Notes under the pieces: generated by a model
Told to the model about the DNA's origin: nothing
The model's database searches: none
The model's input: only the letters and a program-made list of their open reading frames with translations
In this document: positions 47,182 through 56,258 of the stretch, in pieces
Numbering within the stretch: the stretch's first letter is position 1
How the letters are laid out: each line of letters opens with the position of its first letter
Made by a program: the position numbers and the translations under genes
From: Devosia sp. 66-14
GTDB lineage: Bacteria; Pseudomonadota; Alphaproteobacteria; Rhizobiales; Devosiaceae
Direction of reading: 5' to 3'
DNA length: 64,000 bases
NCBI GenBank assembly: GCA_001899085.1
Contig: MKVB01000001.1
Coordinates: forward strand, 30,639 to 94,638

Positions 47182-47463
47182 ATGGCCCTTCAAAAAGACG
47201 CCGGTGAAGATTCTGCTATGCGATTGCGCCGCCTGCGCTATCGCGCCTGGCATCGCGGCACCAAGGAGATGGACCTGCTGCTCGGGCCCTACGCCGATGC
47301 CCGCCTGGAGCTCATGAGCGGCGCCGAACTCGACCGCTTCGAGACGCTGCTCGAGGAAGTGGATACCGACCTCCAGGCCTGGCTGATGGGGCAGGAGCCC
47401 GCCCCCCAGGACGCCGACCACGAGCTGCTCGCCGACCTCCTCAAGTTTCGGACCGCCAAATGA
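47182..47463 (+). CDS. sdhE: Succinate dehydrogenase flavin assembly factor SdhE
   Basis: A 93-residue DUF339/Sdh5 family protein. It promotes FAD attachment to SdhA. RLRRLRYRAWHRGTKEMDLL carries the RGxxE motif used to engage the flavoprotein, and LEEVDTDLQAWLMGQEP the C-terminal helix. The ATG at 47182 may add about 12 residues before MRLRRLRYRAW, the other plausible start. It overlaps mfd by ATGA. Confidence 0.93.
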   Translation: MALQKDAGEDSAMRLRRLRYRAWHRGTKEMDLLLGPYADARLELMSGAELDRFETLLEEVDTDLQAWLMGQEPAPQDADHELLADLLKFRTAK

Positions 47464-50400
47464 CCGACCAGCGCGCCGACCGCACGATCTCCAACGTTCC
47501 AGACGGCATGCAGCCGGTGGTGCTGGCGCGCCTCGTCGAAGAGCGGCTGAAAGCTTCGCCCCAGGCGGCGGCGAGCGCGGTGTTCGTGGCGCGCGACGGC
47601 AGGCGCCTGCAGCGCATGGTGGAGATCCTCGAGCAATTGCTGCCCGGCCACCAGTTGCTGACGCTGCCCGCCTGGGACTGCCTGCCTTACGACCGCGTAT
47701 CGCCCAACGGGGTGACGATCGCCGCGCGGATGACGACGCTTTCCAGCCTAGCCGCCGGTGGAGCAAGGGGCGCGATCGTCCTCACCACCGTCAATGCGCT
47801 GGTGCAGAAGCTGCCGCCGCGCGATGTGGTGGCGGGGATGAGCTTCGCCGCTGCGGCGGGGCAGGTGGTAGACAGCGACAGGCTGATCGCCTGGGCCGCC
47901 GGCAACGGCTATCTCCGGGTGCCGACGGTGCGCGAGACCGGCGAGTATGCGGTGCGCGGCGGGCTGGTGGACCTCTATCCGGCCGGCGTCGAATCGCCGT
48001 TGCGGTTCGACTTTTTCGGCAAGCAGCTCGAGACGATCCGCACTTTCGATCCCGACAGCCAGCGCACCACTGGTAACCTGAAGCGCATCGCGCTGGCGCC
48101 GATGAGCGAAGTGCTGCTGAGCGAGGAAGCGATCCGTCGCTTCCGCGCCCGCTACACCACCATGTTCGGCGGCAACACCGTCGACGATCCGCTCTATGCC
48201 GCGGTGAGCGCCGGCCAGCGCTATCCGGGCGTCGAGCATTGGACGCCGTTCTTCTACGACCAGCTGGATCACCTCGCCGCCTATACCGACGACGCGCCCT
48301 TCGTCTTCGACGATCAGGCGCGGGAAGCCTTCGCCGACCGGCAGACCCAGATCTCGGACTATTATCAGGCGCGCGAGGACGCGCGGCACGAAAAGCAGTC
48401 GCAGGGCGCGGCGCCCTACAAGCCGGTGCCGCCGGCGCAGCTCTACGAGATGGAGCGAGCGCCCTACACGCTGGCGCCCGACGGGGGCGTGGTGCAGCTT
48501 TCGCCGTTCGCGACACCCGAAACGCGCAAGCCCGACGATGCCGGCGGGCGGGTGGCGCCGAGCTTCGCCGCCGAGCGGCAGGCGCAGGACGTCAACCTGT
48601 TCGAGGCGGTGGTCAAACTGTTCCGCGCCGAGCGGAAAAAGGGCCGCAAGACCATCATTGCCTGCTGGTCGGAAGGCTCGCGCGATCGCATGGCGCAGGT
48701 GCTGGCCGATCACGGCCTGGCGCATCCGCGGCTTGCCGAAAACTGGCGTGACGCCGAAACCACTTCGCCGGAAACCACCGCGCTGGTGGTGCTGGGGCTC
48801 GAGACCGGCTTCCAGACCGACGACATGCTGGTGCTCTCCGAGCAGGACATTCTCGGTGAGCGCCTGCTGCGGCCGCAGAAGCGGCGCAAGGCCTCCGACG
48901 CGCTGACCGAGGCGGCCGGCCTCGCCGCCGGTGACCTCGTGGTGCATGTCGATCACGGCATCGGCCGCTTCCTCGGTCTGAAGACCATCGAGGTGCAGGG
49001 CGCGCCGCACGACTGCGTCGAAATCGAGTATGCCGGCAATACCAAGCTCTATCTGCCGGTCGAGAATATCGAGCTGCTGTCGCGCTACGGCGCCGATGCC
49101 ATCATCGAGCTCGACAAGCTCGGCGGCGTGGCCTGGCAGGCCAAGAAGAGCAAGCTCAAGAAGCGCATCCGCGACATGGCGGAGCAGCTGATAAAGATCG
49201 CGGCGCAGCGGCAGCTGTCGACGGTGCCGCCGATGGACGTGCAGCCGGGTCTCTACGAGGAGTTTGCGGCGCGCTTCCCCTATGACGAGACCGAGGATCA
49301 GCTGGCGGCGATCAACGCCGTGTTCGAGGACCTGGCTTCCGGCCGGGTGATGGATCGGCTGGTCTGCGGTGACGTCGGCTTCGGCAAGACCGAAGTGGCG
49401 TTGCGTGCGGCCTTCGCGGTGGCGATGTCCGGCCGTCAGGTGGCGGTGGTGGTGCCGACCACGCTCTTGTCGCGGCAGCACTTCAAGACCTTCAGCGAGC
49501 GCTTTTCCGGGCTGCCGCTGCGGATCCGGCAGGCCTCGCGGCTGGTCTCCTCGACCGAGCTCAAGGCAACGCGCGAGGAACTGGAGAAAGGCACTGTCGA
49601 CATCGTCGTCGGCACCCACTCGCTGCTGGCCAAATCCATCCAGTTCAGGGACCTGGGCCTGCTCATCATCGACGAGGAGCAGCATTTCGGCGTCGCGCAC
49701 AAGGAGCGACTGAAGGAGCTCAAGGGCAACGTCCATGTGCTGACGCTGACCGCGACCCCGATCCCGCGCACCCTGCAGCTGGCGCTCACCGGCGTGCGCG
49801 ACCTGTCGCTGCTGGCGACGCCGCCGATCGACCGGCTCGCCATTCGCACCTTCGTCTCCCCCTTCGATCCGCTGAGCGTCCGCGAAGCGCTGCTGCGCGA
49901 AAAGTATCGCGGCGGGCAGGCCTTCTACGTGGTGCCCAAGATCAAGGACCAGCCCGATATCGCCGAGTTCCTGCGCCAGCAGGTGCCGGAGGTGAGCTAT
50001 GTCGTCGCCAATGGGCAGATGCCGCCGGGTGAACTCGACGACATCATGAACAATTTCTACGATGGCAAGTTCGACGTGCTGGTGGCCACCACGATCGTCG
50101 AATCCGGGCTCGACATCCCCAACGCCAACACCCTGGTCGTACACCGGGCCGATAACTTCGGCCTCGCCCAGCTCTACCAGATCCGCGGCCGCATCGGCCG
50201 GGCCAAGCAGCGCGCCTATGCGCTGTTCACCATCCCGCCGGATCGCAAGCTCAACGACACGGCCGAGCGGCGACTGACGGTGCTGCAGTCGCTTGAAACG
50301 CTGGGCGCGGGGTTCCAGCTGGCGAGTCACGACCTCGATATCCGCGGCGCCGGCAATCTGCTCGGCGACGAGCAGTCCGGCCACATCCGCGAGGTGGGGT

Positions 50401-50957
50401 TCGAGCTCTACCAGGCGATGCTGGAAGAGGCGGTGGCGGCGCTGCGCGACGGCGATGCCGAGTACGAGGAACGCAACGAGTGGAGCCCGACCATCTCCTT
50501 GGGCATGCCGGTGATGATTCCCGAGTATTACGTGCCGGACCTGCAGCTGCGGATGCAGCTCTATCGCCGGCTCGGCGACCTCAGCGACGCGCGCGAAATC
50601 GATGCGGCGGGAGCCGAGTTGATCGATCGCTTCGGGCCGCTGCCCGAGGAAGTGGAAGCGCTGCTCAAGGTGATCCTGGTCAAGGCACTTTGCCGCACCG
50701 CCAATGTCGAGAAAGTCGATGCCGGTCCCAAGGGCGCAGTCGTTACGCTGAGGAACAAGACGTTCCCCAACCCCGCCGGGCTGGTGCGCATGGTTTCCGA
50801 CCCCCAGATGCAGGTGCGGATCAAACCTGATCAGAAACTCGTGTTCAGCCGTGACTGGCCGACGCCTGACGCACGACTGAAAGGAACCGCTGCGATACTG
50901 TCGAGAATGGCTCGCCTCGCCACGGAAACGGGTGCTGCGGCAACACTCGCAGGTTAA
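47460..50957 (+). CDS. mfd: Transcription-repair coupling factor
   Basis: The product (1165 aa) displaces stalled RNA polymerase and recruits UvrA. It has an N-terminal UvrB-homology region (about 1-340), a CarD-like RNA polymerase interaction domain (LVVHVDHGIGRFLGLKTIEV, about 490-560), a helicase core with LVCGDVGFGKTEVALRAAFA (Walker A) and IDEEQHFGVAHKERLKELKG, then QLYQIRGRIGRAKQRAYALF (motif VI), and a C-terminal TRCF domain. It overlaps sdhE. uvrA in this window belongs to the same repair pathway. Confidence 0.97.
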   Translation: MTDQRADRTISNVPDGMQPVVLARLVEERLKASPQAAASAVFVARDGRRLQRMVEILEQLLPGHQLLTLPAWDCLPYDRVSPNGVTIAARMTTLSSLAAGGARGAIVLTTVNALVQKLPPRDVVAGMSFAAAAGQVVDSDRLIAWAAGNGYLRVPTVRETGEYAVRGGLVDLYPAGVESPLRFDFFGKQLETIRTFDPDSQRTTGNLKRIALAPMSEVLLSEEAIRRFRARYTTMFGGNTVDDPLYAAVSAGQRYPGVEHWTPFFYDQLDHLAAYTDDAPFVFDDQAREAFADRQTQISDYYQAREDARHEKQSQGAAPYKPVPPAQLYEMERAPYTLAPDGGVVQLSPFATPETRKPDDAGGRVAPSFAAERQAQDVNLFEAVVKLFRAERKKGRKTIIACWSEGSRDRMAQVLADHGLAHPRLAENWRDAETTSPETTALVVLGLETGFQTDDMLVLSEQDILGERLLRPQKRRKASDALTEAAGLAAGDLVVHVDHGIGRFLGLKTIEVQGAPHDCVEIEYAGNTKLYLPVENIELLSRYGADAIIELDKLGGVAWQAKKSKLKKRIRDMAEQLIKIAAQRQLSTVPPMDVQPGLYEEFAARFPYDETEDQLAAINAVFEDLASGRVMDRLVCGDVGFGKTEVALRAAFAVAMSGRQVAVVVPTTLLSRQHFKTFSERFSGLPLRIRQASRLVSSTELKATREELEKGTVDIVVGTHSLLAKSIQFRDLGLLIIDEEQHFGVAHKERLKELKGNVHVLTLTATPIPRTLQLALTGVRDLSLLATPPIDRLAIRTFVSPFDPLSVREALLREKYRGGQAFYVVPKIKDQPDIAEFLRQQVPEVSYVVANGQMPPGELDDIMNNFYDGKFDVLVATTIVESGLDIPNANTLVVHRADNFGLAQLYQIRGRIGRAKQRAYALFTIPPDRKLNDTAERRLTVLQSLETLGAGFQLASHDLDIRGAGNLLGDEQSGHIREVGFELYQAMLEEAVAALRDGDAEYEERNEWSPTISLGMPVMIPEYYVPDLQLRMQLYRRLGDLSDAREIDAAGAELIDRFGPLPEEVEALLKVILVKALCRTANVEKVDAGPKGAVVTLRNKTFPNPAGLVRMVSDPQMQVRIKPDQKLVFSRDWPTPDARLKGTAAILSRMARLATETGAAATLAG

Positions 50958-51069
50958 AGCTTTCGGAAGCCCTCTCGGTCATGTTATTGCCCGATTTCGT
51001 GCCTTGAAGAGCGCACGAAATAGGGTGGCCGGGAGAGTCACCGATGGTAGGACACCACAAGGAAATTCA

Positions 51070-51783
51070 ATGACCCTCAAAAAGCTCGTCGTTGCTGGTT
51101 TCGCGGTTGCCGCACTGATGATGCCCTCTTTCGGGGCGTTTGCGCAGGACGCCGCTCCGGCAGCCCCCGCCGAGGGTGGGGCCGCACCGGCTGCGCCCGC
51201 TGCTGGTGCCGCCGCTGCGCCGGCCGCGCCGGCCAATCCCGCACAGAACTGGCTCAAGGTCTGCGACCCCATCGACGGCGGCAAGCAGGCCTGCATCATG
51301 CGCCAGGTCGTCGTCGCGAACGGCCAGTTCCTCGGCTCGTTCCTGCTGCGTGACGATCCGGGCCAGGAGAGCCGACTGCTCGCCGTTGCCGCGGTGCCGC
51401 TTGGGGTGCTGCTGCCGTTCGGTCTCACCTGGCAGATCGACGGCGGCAAGCCGATCCGCGTGCCGTTCATGCTGTGCGATCCGCAGAGCTGCGCCACCCA
51501 GCTGGTGATCAACGAAGCTTACGTGAACAGCCTCAAGAAGGGCGGCATCCTGAAGCTGACGGCCAAGAACCGTCAGAACAAGGATCTGGTGATCGACATC
51601 ACGCTCGCCGGCTTCACCTCGGTCTATGACGGCGCCGCCGCAATGACCTTCGACGAATTCAACAAGCAGTCGACCGCTCCGTCGGCGCTGGAAAAGCAGC
51701 TGCAGGATCGCGCCGAAGAACTGCGCAAGCAGCTGGGCACCGATGGCGCCGCTCCGCCGGCAGCCCCGGCCGCCCCGCAATAA
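51070..51783 (+). CDS. Invasion associated locus B (IalB) family protein
   Basis: A 237-residue secreted protein. AAGGAA precedes the ATG at 51070. Signal peptide LVVAGFAVAALMMPSFGAFA; an Ala/Pro-rich linker (about 26-60); then the IalB domain with KVCDPIDGGKQACIMRQVVV, FGLTWQIDGGKPIRVPFMLC and DPQSCATQLVINEAYVNSLK. Conserved cysteines suggest disulfides. IalB-type proteins are common periplasmic or surface proteins of alphaproteobacteria; the link to invasion applies to Bartonella only. A strong terminator follows. Confidence 0.9.
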   Translation: MTLKKLVVAGFAVAALMMPSFGAFAQDAAPAAPAEGGAAPAAPAAGAAAAPAAPANPAQNWLKVCDPIDGGKQACIMRQVVVANGQFLGSFLLRDDPGQESRLLAVAAVPLGVLLPFGLTWQIDGGKPIRVPFMLCDPQSCATQLVINEAYVNSLKKGGILKLTAKNRQNKDLVIDITLAGFTSVYDGAAAMTFDEFNKQSTAPSALEKQLQDRAEELRKQLGTDGAAPPAAPAAPQ

Positions 51784-51805
51784 GCGGGGCGGATGCAGGA
51801 ATCGG

Positions 51806-51833
51806 AAAGGGCGCCTTCGGGCGCCCTTTTTTT
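51806..51833 (+). terminator. Rho-independent terminator of the IalB-family gene
   Basis: AAAGGGCGCC-TTCG-GGCGCCCTTT (51806-51829) with a UUCG tetraloop and continuing T run to 51833. It stands 22 bases after the stop. Confidence 0.93.
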
Positions 51834-51868
51834 GTTTGGGTTGCACTGTTTGGCGGGCCGAGCTGGGT

Positions 51869-51893
51869 CTCCCCGCCGGCGCGGGAATGACGT
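51869..51893. repeat. Degenerate REP-like palindrome
   Basis: CCCGC-CGGC-GCGGG (51872-51885) followed by AATGACG. This resembles widespread alphaproteobacterial extragenic palindromes of the CCCGCCTGCGCGGGAATGACG type. It lies between convergent genes; only one copy is visible, so the call is tentative. Confidence 0.4.
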
Positions 51894-51925
51894 CGGCGCA
51901 GAGCAGCAGCGCTGTGTCTCTCCGC

Positions 51926-53086
51926 TCACCCCTGGCCCATGCCCAACCCGAAGGCCCGCTTGCGCAGCGGCGGCACCAGGCGCAGCGCCCACAGCCCACC
52001 CGCCCGCAATGCCTGCGCGGGCAGGAAGTCGCTGAGCAGCGAGCGGAACAGCGCGTCGACCATGCCGCCGGTGCGCTCGAGATCGTCGGCGCGGCGTTGC
52101 GCGTAGTCGGCGCTCACCGCCCTGGCCCAATCCGGGGTACCGCGGTCCACGGTGGCGAGCGACGCCGCGAGGTCCGCCACATCGCGGAGCCCCAGGTTGA
52201 GCCCTTGCGCGCCGATGGGCGGGAAGGCGTGCGCGGCCTCGCCGGCGAGCACGATGCCCTCCATGCCGGCGCGCTCGACGCTTAGCGTCGAGAGCAGGAA
52301 CATATGCGCCGGGGTCAGCAACCGGATGTCGCCGAACAGGCGCTGCGATTTCTCGAGGAAGATGGCGCGCAGCCCATCCTGGCCGGTAGCCTGCGCTGCC
52401 TTCAGCACCTCGCGGTCATCGATCCAGACCAGGTTGGCGCGCGACCCGCCGGCCGGAACCAGCGTGAACGGCCCCTGTTCGTAGTGGAACTCCACCGAGG
52501 CCCCCCCGAGCCGGCGGCCCAGTTCCAGGTCGCAGACCAGCGCGGCCTGGGTGAAGCCGTGCTCGCGGGCGCGGAAATCGGTAGCGACGCGCACCAGTGA
52601 CTTCTTGCCGTCAGAACCGACGACCAGCGGCGTCTCGACCACGCTGCCATCGGCAAGCGTCAGCACCCAGCCGGTCGTGCCGCGCTCGATGGAGGAGAGC
52701 GCCAGTTCACGGGTCTCGAGATTGCCGAGAGCCGCGCGAGCCGTCTCGAAGGCTTCGAGCAGCTTGATGTTCGGAAAGTTCCAGCCGAATGCCTCGAGCC
52801 CGGCATCCTTGCTGTCGAACAGCGTCTCCGGCGCGCGGATCAGCCGATCGGTGGCATCGATGATACGGATCTGCGTCAGCGGGTGGCCGAGCGTTGCGGG
52901 ATCGTCGATCAGACCGGACGCGCGCAGATACTCGACGCTGGGGCCCATCAATGCCGAGGTGCGCCGGTCGGGCGGCCCTTTCGGCGCGAGGTGCAGGGTT
53001 CTGAGTCCGGCCCGCGCGACCGCCACCGCGGCGGCAACGCCGGCGAGCCCGCCCCCCACCACGACGGCTTCGGGAGCGCCGCTCAT
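51926..53086 (-). CDS. UbiH/UbiF/Coq6 family FAD-dependent monooxygenase
   Basis: A 386-residue flavoprotein. VVVGGGLAGVAAAVAVARAG (about 8-27) binds the ADP part of FAD, VGSDGKKSLVRVATDF is the DG motif and LAGEAAHAFPPIGAQGLNLG (GD-like motif; Asp replaced by Glu) closes the FAD site. It is likely to hydroxylate the ubiquinone ring; which position is uncertain. Its ATG overlaps the stop of the upstream transporter-type gene by 4 bases. Confidence 0.87.
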   Translation of the reverse strand: MSGAPEAVVVGGGLAGVAAAVAVARAGLRTLHLAPKGPPDRRTSALMGPSVEYLRASGLIDDPATLGHPLTQIRIIDATDRLIRAPETLFDSKDAGLEAFGWNFPNIKLLEAFETARAALGNLETRELALSSIERGTTGWVLTLADGSVVETPLVVGSDGKKSLVRVATDFRAREHGFTQAALVCDLELGRRLGGASVEFHYEQGPFTLVPAGGSRANLVWIDDREVLKAAQATGQDGLRAIFLEKSQRLFGDIRLLTPAHMFLLSTLSVERAGMEGIVLAGEAAHAFPPIGAQGLNLGLRDVADLAASLATVDRGTPDWARAVSADYAQRRADDLERTGGMVDALFRSLLSDFLPAQALRAGGLWALRLVPPLRKRAFGLGMGQG

Positions 53087-53556
53087 CGGGCCAACGCCAG
53101 CCGCTTGTCACGGCCGCTCGGAATCACCAGCGCCCCGGCATAGGAGCCGGCGAACAGCGCAACGAGGAAGATCAGCAGGTTATCGGGCCAGAAGGCGATC
53201 AGCGCGATCGCCGGGCCCGGGCAGATGCCCGACATACCCCAGCCAACCCCGAACAGCGCCGCGCCGACGAGCAGCGGTGCATCGATATGGTGGAACTCGG
53301 GTTCATGGAACTGCGGATCGAACTGCGGCGCCTGGCGCCGCCTGCCGATCCGCACCGCGATGAACATCACCGCGATTGCCGGAACGATGACGAAGGCTAG
53401 GCTCGGATCCCAACCGCCGCTCGGGATGGCGGTGAAATCGAGAAAGCGCAGCACCTTGAGCGGATCGACCATCTGCGAGACGTAGAGGCCGGCGCCGAAC
53501 AGCAGGCCGCTGAGGGCGGCCGTGGCGAGATAGGGCAGGCGAAGGTTGGCGGCCAT
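53083..53556 (-). CDS. DUF6691 / YeeE-YedE family membrane protein (PmpB-like half)
   Basis: About 157 aa from the ATG at 53556. Four or so helices are visible (YLATAALSGLLFGAGLYVSQ; LAFVIVPAIAVMFIAVRIG; LLVGAALFGVGWGMSGICPG; LIFLVALFAGSYAGALVI). GMSGICPGPA, with its cysteine, is the YeeE/YedE signature of the second half. Relatives move sulfur compounds such as thiosulfate. It begins 1 base after the stop of its partner and overlaps the UbiH-like gene. Confidence 0.88.
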   Translation of the reverse strand: MAANLRLPYLATAALSGLLFGAGLYVSQMVDPLKVLRFLDFTAIPSGGWDPSLAFVIVPAIAVMFIAVRIGRRRQAPQFDPQFHEPEFHHIDAPLLVGAALFGVGWGMSGICPGPAIALIAFWPDNLLIFLVALFAGSYAGALVIPSGRDKRLALAR

Positions 53557-53557
53557 C

Positions 53558-54016
53558 TCAGACGATCCCGGTGAGAGTGACGGTGAGAATGGCGACCGAG
53601 AAGAACACGCCGACGGCGACGAACGAGCGTTTCGACAGTCGCGCGATGCCGCAAACCCCGTGTCCGGATGTACAGCCATTGCCGATCTTGGTGCCGAAGC
53701 CGATCAGGAGGCCCGAGATCGCGATCCACAGCGGGGCAGGGACGTTCCAGCCCGGCGGCGGCGATGCCAGTTGCGCGGGCGACCCACCCGCGCCGCCGAC
53801 ACCGAGGCCGGGGATCAGCCAGGAGGCGCCGAGCGCGCCGAGGACCAGGGCCGCGAGGAACACCAGCCGCCACACCACGGTGCGCGCCGGCGGCAACAAC
53901 TGCCCGAAAATCCCCGAGATTCCGGCGATGCGTCCATTGCCGAGCCAGAGGACGGCGGAGGCGAGCCCGATGAGCGCGCCGCCGATCAGGGCGGGGAGGG
54001 GAGAGAACGAGTCCAT
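53558..54016 (-). CDS. YeeE/YedE family membrane protein (PmpA-like half)
   Basis: About 152 aa from the ATG at 54016. GALIGLASAVLWLGNGRIAG at the start and GFGTKIGNGCTSGHGVCGIA with two cysteines mark the first half of a split YeeE/YedE transporter; the second half is the next gene. In related bacteria such pairs lie near sulfide-detoxification genes; none is seen here. Two direct repeats occupy the sequence just before its start. Confidence 0.9.
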   Translation of the reverse strand: MDSFSPLPALIGGALIGLASAVLWLGNGRIAGISGIFGQLLPPARTVVWRLVFLAALVLGALGASWLIPGLGVGGAGGSPAQLASPPPGWNVPAPLWIAISGLLIGFGTKIGNGCTSGHGVCGIARLSKRSFVAVGVFFSVAILTVTLTGIV

Positions 54017-54020
54017 GGCG

Positions 54021-54051
54021 GGAACTTTCGAGTGGGCAGGAACTTTCGAGT
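54021..54051 (-). promoter_or_regulatory. Tandem direct repeats before the PmpA-like gene
   Basis: GGAACTTTCGAGT occurs at 54021-54033 and again at 54039-54051, an 18-bp period, 5 bases from the start codon. On the minus strand each reads ACTCGAAAGTTCC. They could be a binding site for a repressor that blocks translation or transcription, or duplicated leader sequence. The regulator is unknown. Confidence 0.5.
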
Positions 54052-54235
54052 TAGATCGAGCACTTATCGTACCAGCGGCCGGCTCGACCGGCCAGCTTCG
54101 GCGCGATGCGATCATCCCACCGGCCGGGGGCGCGATGAAAAACCGCACCCTGTGCGGAGCGATACACGCACTCTTCCAACCAGCGATAGCTGGCCCTAAG
54201 TATGTCGCCTTGCGATCATTCATCTGGAGCTGTCG

Positions 54236-55105
54236 ATGCTGGAACTCCTCTACGATCCCAACGTGTGGGCCGCGTTTCTGACCCTCACGGCAATGGAGAT
54301 CGTGCTCGGTATCGACAACATCGTCTTCATCTCGGTGCTGGTGTCGCGCCTGCCCAAGGAACAGGCGGATCGTGCCCGCAAAATCGGCCTGGCGCTGGCG
54401 CTGATCTTCCGCATCCTGCTGCTGCTGGTGATCTCCTGGATCATCGGCCTCACCCAACCGGCCTTCGACATCATGGGCTTTGCGCCGTCGTGGAAGGATC
54501 TCATCCTGATCGCCGGCGGCGCCTTCCTCGTCTACAAGGCGACGCACGAAATGCATGCCGAGATCGAGGAGCCGCACGAGGCCGATCTCAAGCAGCAGGC
54601 GACCAAGGCCTTCGCCGCGATCATCGGCCAGATCATCGTCATCGACCTGGTGTTCTCGATCGACTCGATCGTCACCGCCGTCGGCATGGCGGACCATGTC
54701 GAGGTGATGATCGCCGCGGTGATCGTTGCGGTGGGCGTGATGTTCGTGGCGTCCGGCCCGGTGGCCGATTTCGTCGCCAAGCATCCGACCACCAAGATGC
54801 TGGCGCTGGCCTTCCTGTTGCTGATCGGTACGTCGCTGGTGGCCGATGGCCTCGGCTTCCACATCCCCAAGGGCTACATCTACGCCGCCATGGGCTTCTC
54901 GGTGCTGGTCGAAGCGATCAACATCATCGCCAAGGAACGCCGCAACCGGCGCGCCGCCGGTGCCGGCCTGCCGCACAAGGCCGCTGCCGCGGCGCATGTT
55001 CCCGCCAACGCGGCCGCCGAGGCGATCGCACCAAGCAAGTCCAGGCCGAAATCGACGCCCGCGTCGCGGGCCCGGGCGAAGCCGAAATCAGCACCGAGGA
55101 AGTAA
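54236..55105 (+). CDS. TerC family membrane protein
   Basis: A 289-residue inner-membrane protein with seven to nine helices. LTAMEIVLGIDNIVFISVLV (18-37) and VIDLVFSIDSIVTAVGMADH carry the paired acidic residues typical of TerC/Alx/YgdQ proteins, which have been linked to metal (manganese) export or membrane protein folding. The C-terminus is basic and Ala/Pro-rich, a species-specific tail. GGAG precedes the ATG. No yybP-ykoY riboswitch was recognised upstream. A quinone oxidoreductase gene follows 4 bases after the stop. Confidence 0.92.
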   Translation: MLELLYDPNVWAAFLTLTAMEIVLGIDNIVFISVLVSRLPKEQADRARKIGLALALIFRILLLLVISWIIGLTQPAFDIMGFAPSWKDLILIAGGAFLVYKATHEMHAEIEEPHEADLKQQATKAFAAIIGQIIVIDLVFSIDSIVTAVGMADHVEVMIAAVIVAVGVMFVASGPVADFVAKHPTTKMLALAFLLLIGTSLVADGLGFHIPKGYIYAAMGFSVLVEAINIIAKERRNRRAAGAGLPHKAAAAAHVPANAAAEAIAPSKSRPKSTPASRARAKPKSAPRK

Positions 55106-55109
55106 GCCG

Positions 55110-56081
55110 ATGAGCCGCGCCTTTGTCGTCCGCGAGTATGGTGGCCCCGAGCAGCTGAAGCTCGAGCAGGTCGAGGTCGGCGCGCCCGGCCCTGGTCAGC
55201 TTAAGATCCGCAACCGTGCCATCGGTCTCAACTTCGTCGACGTCTACCAGCGGACCGGGCTCTACAAGACGCCGCTGCCGTTCACTGCCGGCAATGAAGG
55301 CGCCGGCGACGTCATCGCCGTCGGTCCCGATGTCGCCGGCTTCAAGGTCGGCGATCGCATCGCCTATCAGGGTCCGGTCGGCGCCTATGCCGATGAGCGG
55401 CTGCTGCCGGCCGACAAGGCCGTGCACCTGCCCAACAGCATCAGCTACGAAGTTGCCGCTGCCGCGCTGCTGAAGGGCGCCACGGCGTTCTATCTGCTGC
55501 ACTGGACGCACGAGCTGAAAGCCGGTGAGACCGTTCTGGTGCACGCGGCCGCGGGCGGCACCGGGCAGATTCTGGTGCAGTGGGCCAAGGCCATCGGCGC
55601 CCGGGTGATCGGCACCGCCGGCTCGGACGAGAAGTGCGAGATCGTGCGCCAGTGTGGCGCCGACCTCGCCATCAACTACAAGACCGACGATTTCGTCGCT
55701 GCCGTGAAGGAATTCACCGGCGGCAAGGGCGTGGACGTCGTCTATGACGGCGTCGGCCAGGCGACCTTCGAACCGTCGCTCGATTGCCTGAAGGTGCGCG
55801 GCCTGATGGTCAGTTTCGGCAACGCCTCCGGCCCGGTATCCATGCCGCGGCTCGGCATTCTCGCCGACAAGGGCTCGCTCTACGTGACCCGGCCGACCGG
55901 CGCAGGGTACTTCCGCACCGCCGACGACATTCGCACCGCGGCCGATGCGCTGTTCAACATGATCGAGCTCGGCAAGATCAAGGTGGCCATCGACCAGACC
56001 CGGCCACTCGCCGAGGCCGTGGAAGCGCAGAAGGCGCTCGAAGCTCGAGCCACCACCGGCTCGACGCTGCTCTTGCCGTAA
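55110..56081 (+). CDS. NADPH:quinone oxidoreductase, zinc-less MDR family
   Basis: About 323 aa from the ATG at 55110. The N-terminal GroES-like domain has GGPEQLKLEQVEVGAPGPGQ and RNRAIGLNFVDVYQRTGLYK, as in E. coli QorA. The Rossmann domain has VLVHAAAGGTGQILVQWAKA. No zinc-binding cysteine set is present, as expected for quinone reductases. It probably reduces quinones or reactive enones with NADPH. It is co-transcribed with terC (4-base gap); a functional link is unproven. Confidence 0.93.
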   Translation: MSRAFVVREYGGPEQLKLEQVEVGAPGPGQLKIRNRAIGLNFVDVYQRTGLYKTPLPFTAGNEGAGDVIAVGPDVAGFKVGDRIAYQGPVGAYADERLLPADKAVHLPNSISYEVAAAALLKGATAFYLLHWTHELKAGETVLVHAAAGGTGQILVQWAKAIGARVIGTAGSDEKCEIVRQCGADLAINYKTDDFVAAVKEFTGGKGVDVVYDGVGQATFEPSLDCLKVRGLMVSFGNASGPVSMPRLGILADKGSLYVTRPTGAGYFRTADDIRTAADALFNMIELGKIKVAIDQTRPLAEAVEAQKALEARATTGSTLLLP

Positions 56082-56111
56082 GGCGCGGCTGCCGCTAAAC
56101 GCGTCAGCGTC

Positions 56112-56201
56112 GGGTAGGTGGCAGAGCGGTTGATTGCTCCGGTCTTGAAAACCGGCGAACGTGAAAGCGTTCCGGGGGTTCGAATCCCTCCCTACCCGCC
56201 A
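56112..56201 (+). tRNA. tRNA-Ser(TGA)
   Basis: A 90-nt class II tRNA with encoded CCA. GGGTAGG pairs with CCTACCC. The anticodon arm CCGGTCTTGAAAACCGG gives anticodon TGA. The variable arm GAACGTGAAAGCGTTC is long, as for serine. The T arm has GGTTCGAATCC. A large inverted repeat starts at its terminal A. Confidence 0.97.
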
Positions 56202-56258
56202 CCCTGCGCCCGTTGGGCTTCGGGTGGCAGGCCACCCGAAGAACGACGGGCGCAGGGT
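56201..56258. repeat. Large compound hairpin directly after tRNA-Ser
   Basis: Outer arms ACCCTGCGCCCGT (56201-56213) and ACGGGCGCAGGGT (56246-56258) and inner arms CTTCGGGTGG (56218-56227) and CCACCCGAAG (56232-56241) are perfect, giving one 58-nt hairpin with 23 base pairs. A second smaller hairpin (CTGCGC-AGCA-GCGCAG, 56271-56286) follows. It may be a terminator or a repetitive extragenic palindrome. Confidence 0.75.

Noticed and set aside
47748..50384. An 878-codon open frame antisense to mfd
   Set aside because: It is a shadow of mfd; composition is that of a complementary-strand artefact.
54052..54235. A possible yybP-ykoY manganese riboswitch before terC
   Set aside because: The conserved loops of that riboswitch were not found, only GC-rich inverted repeats.
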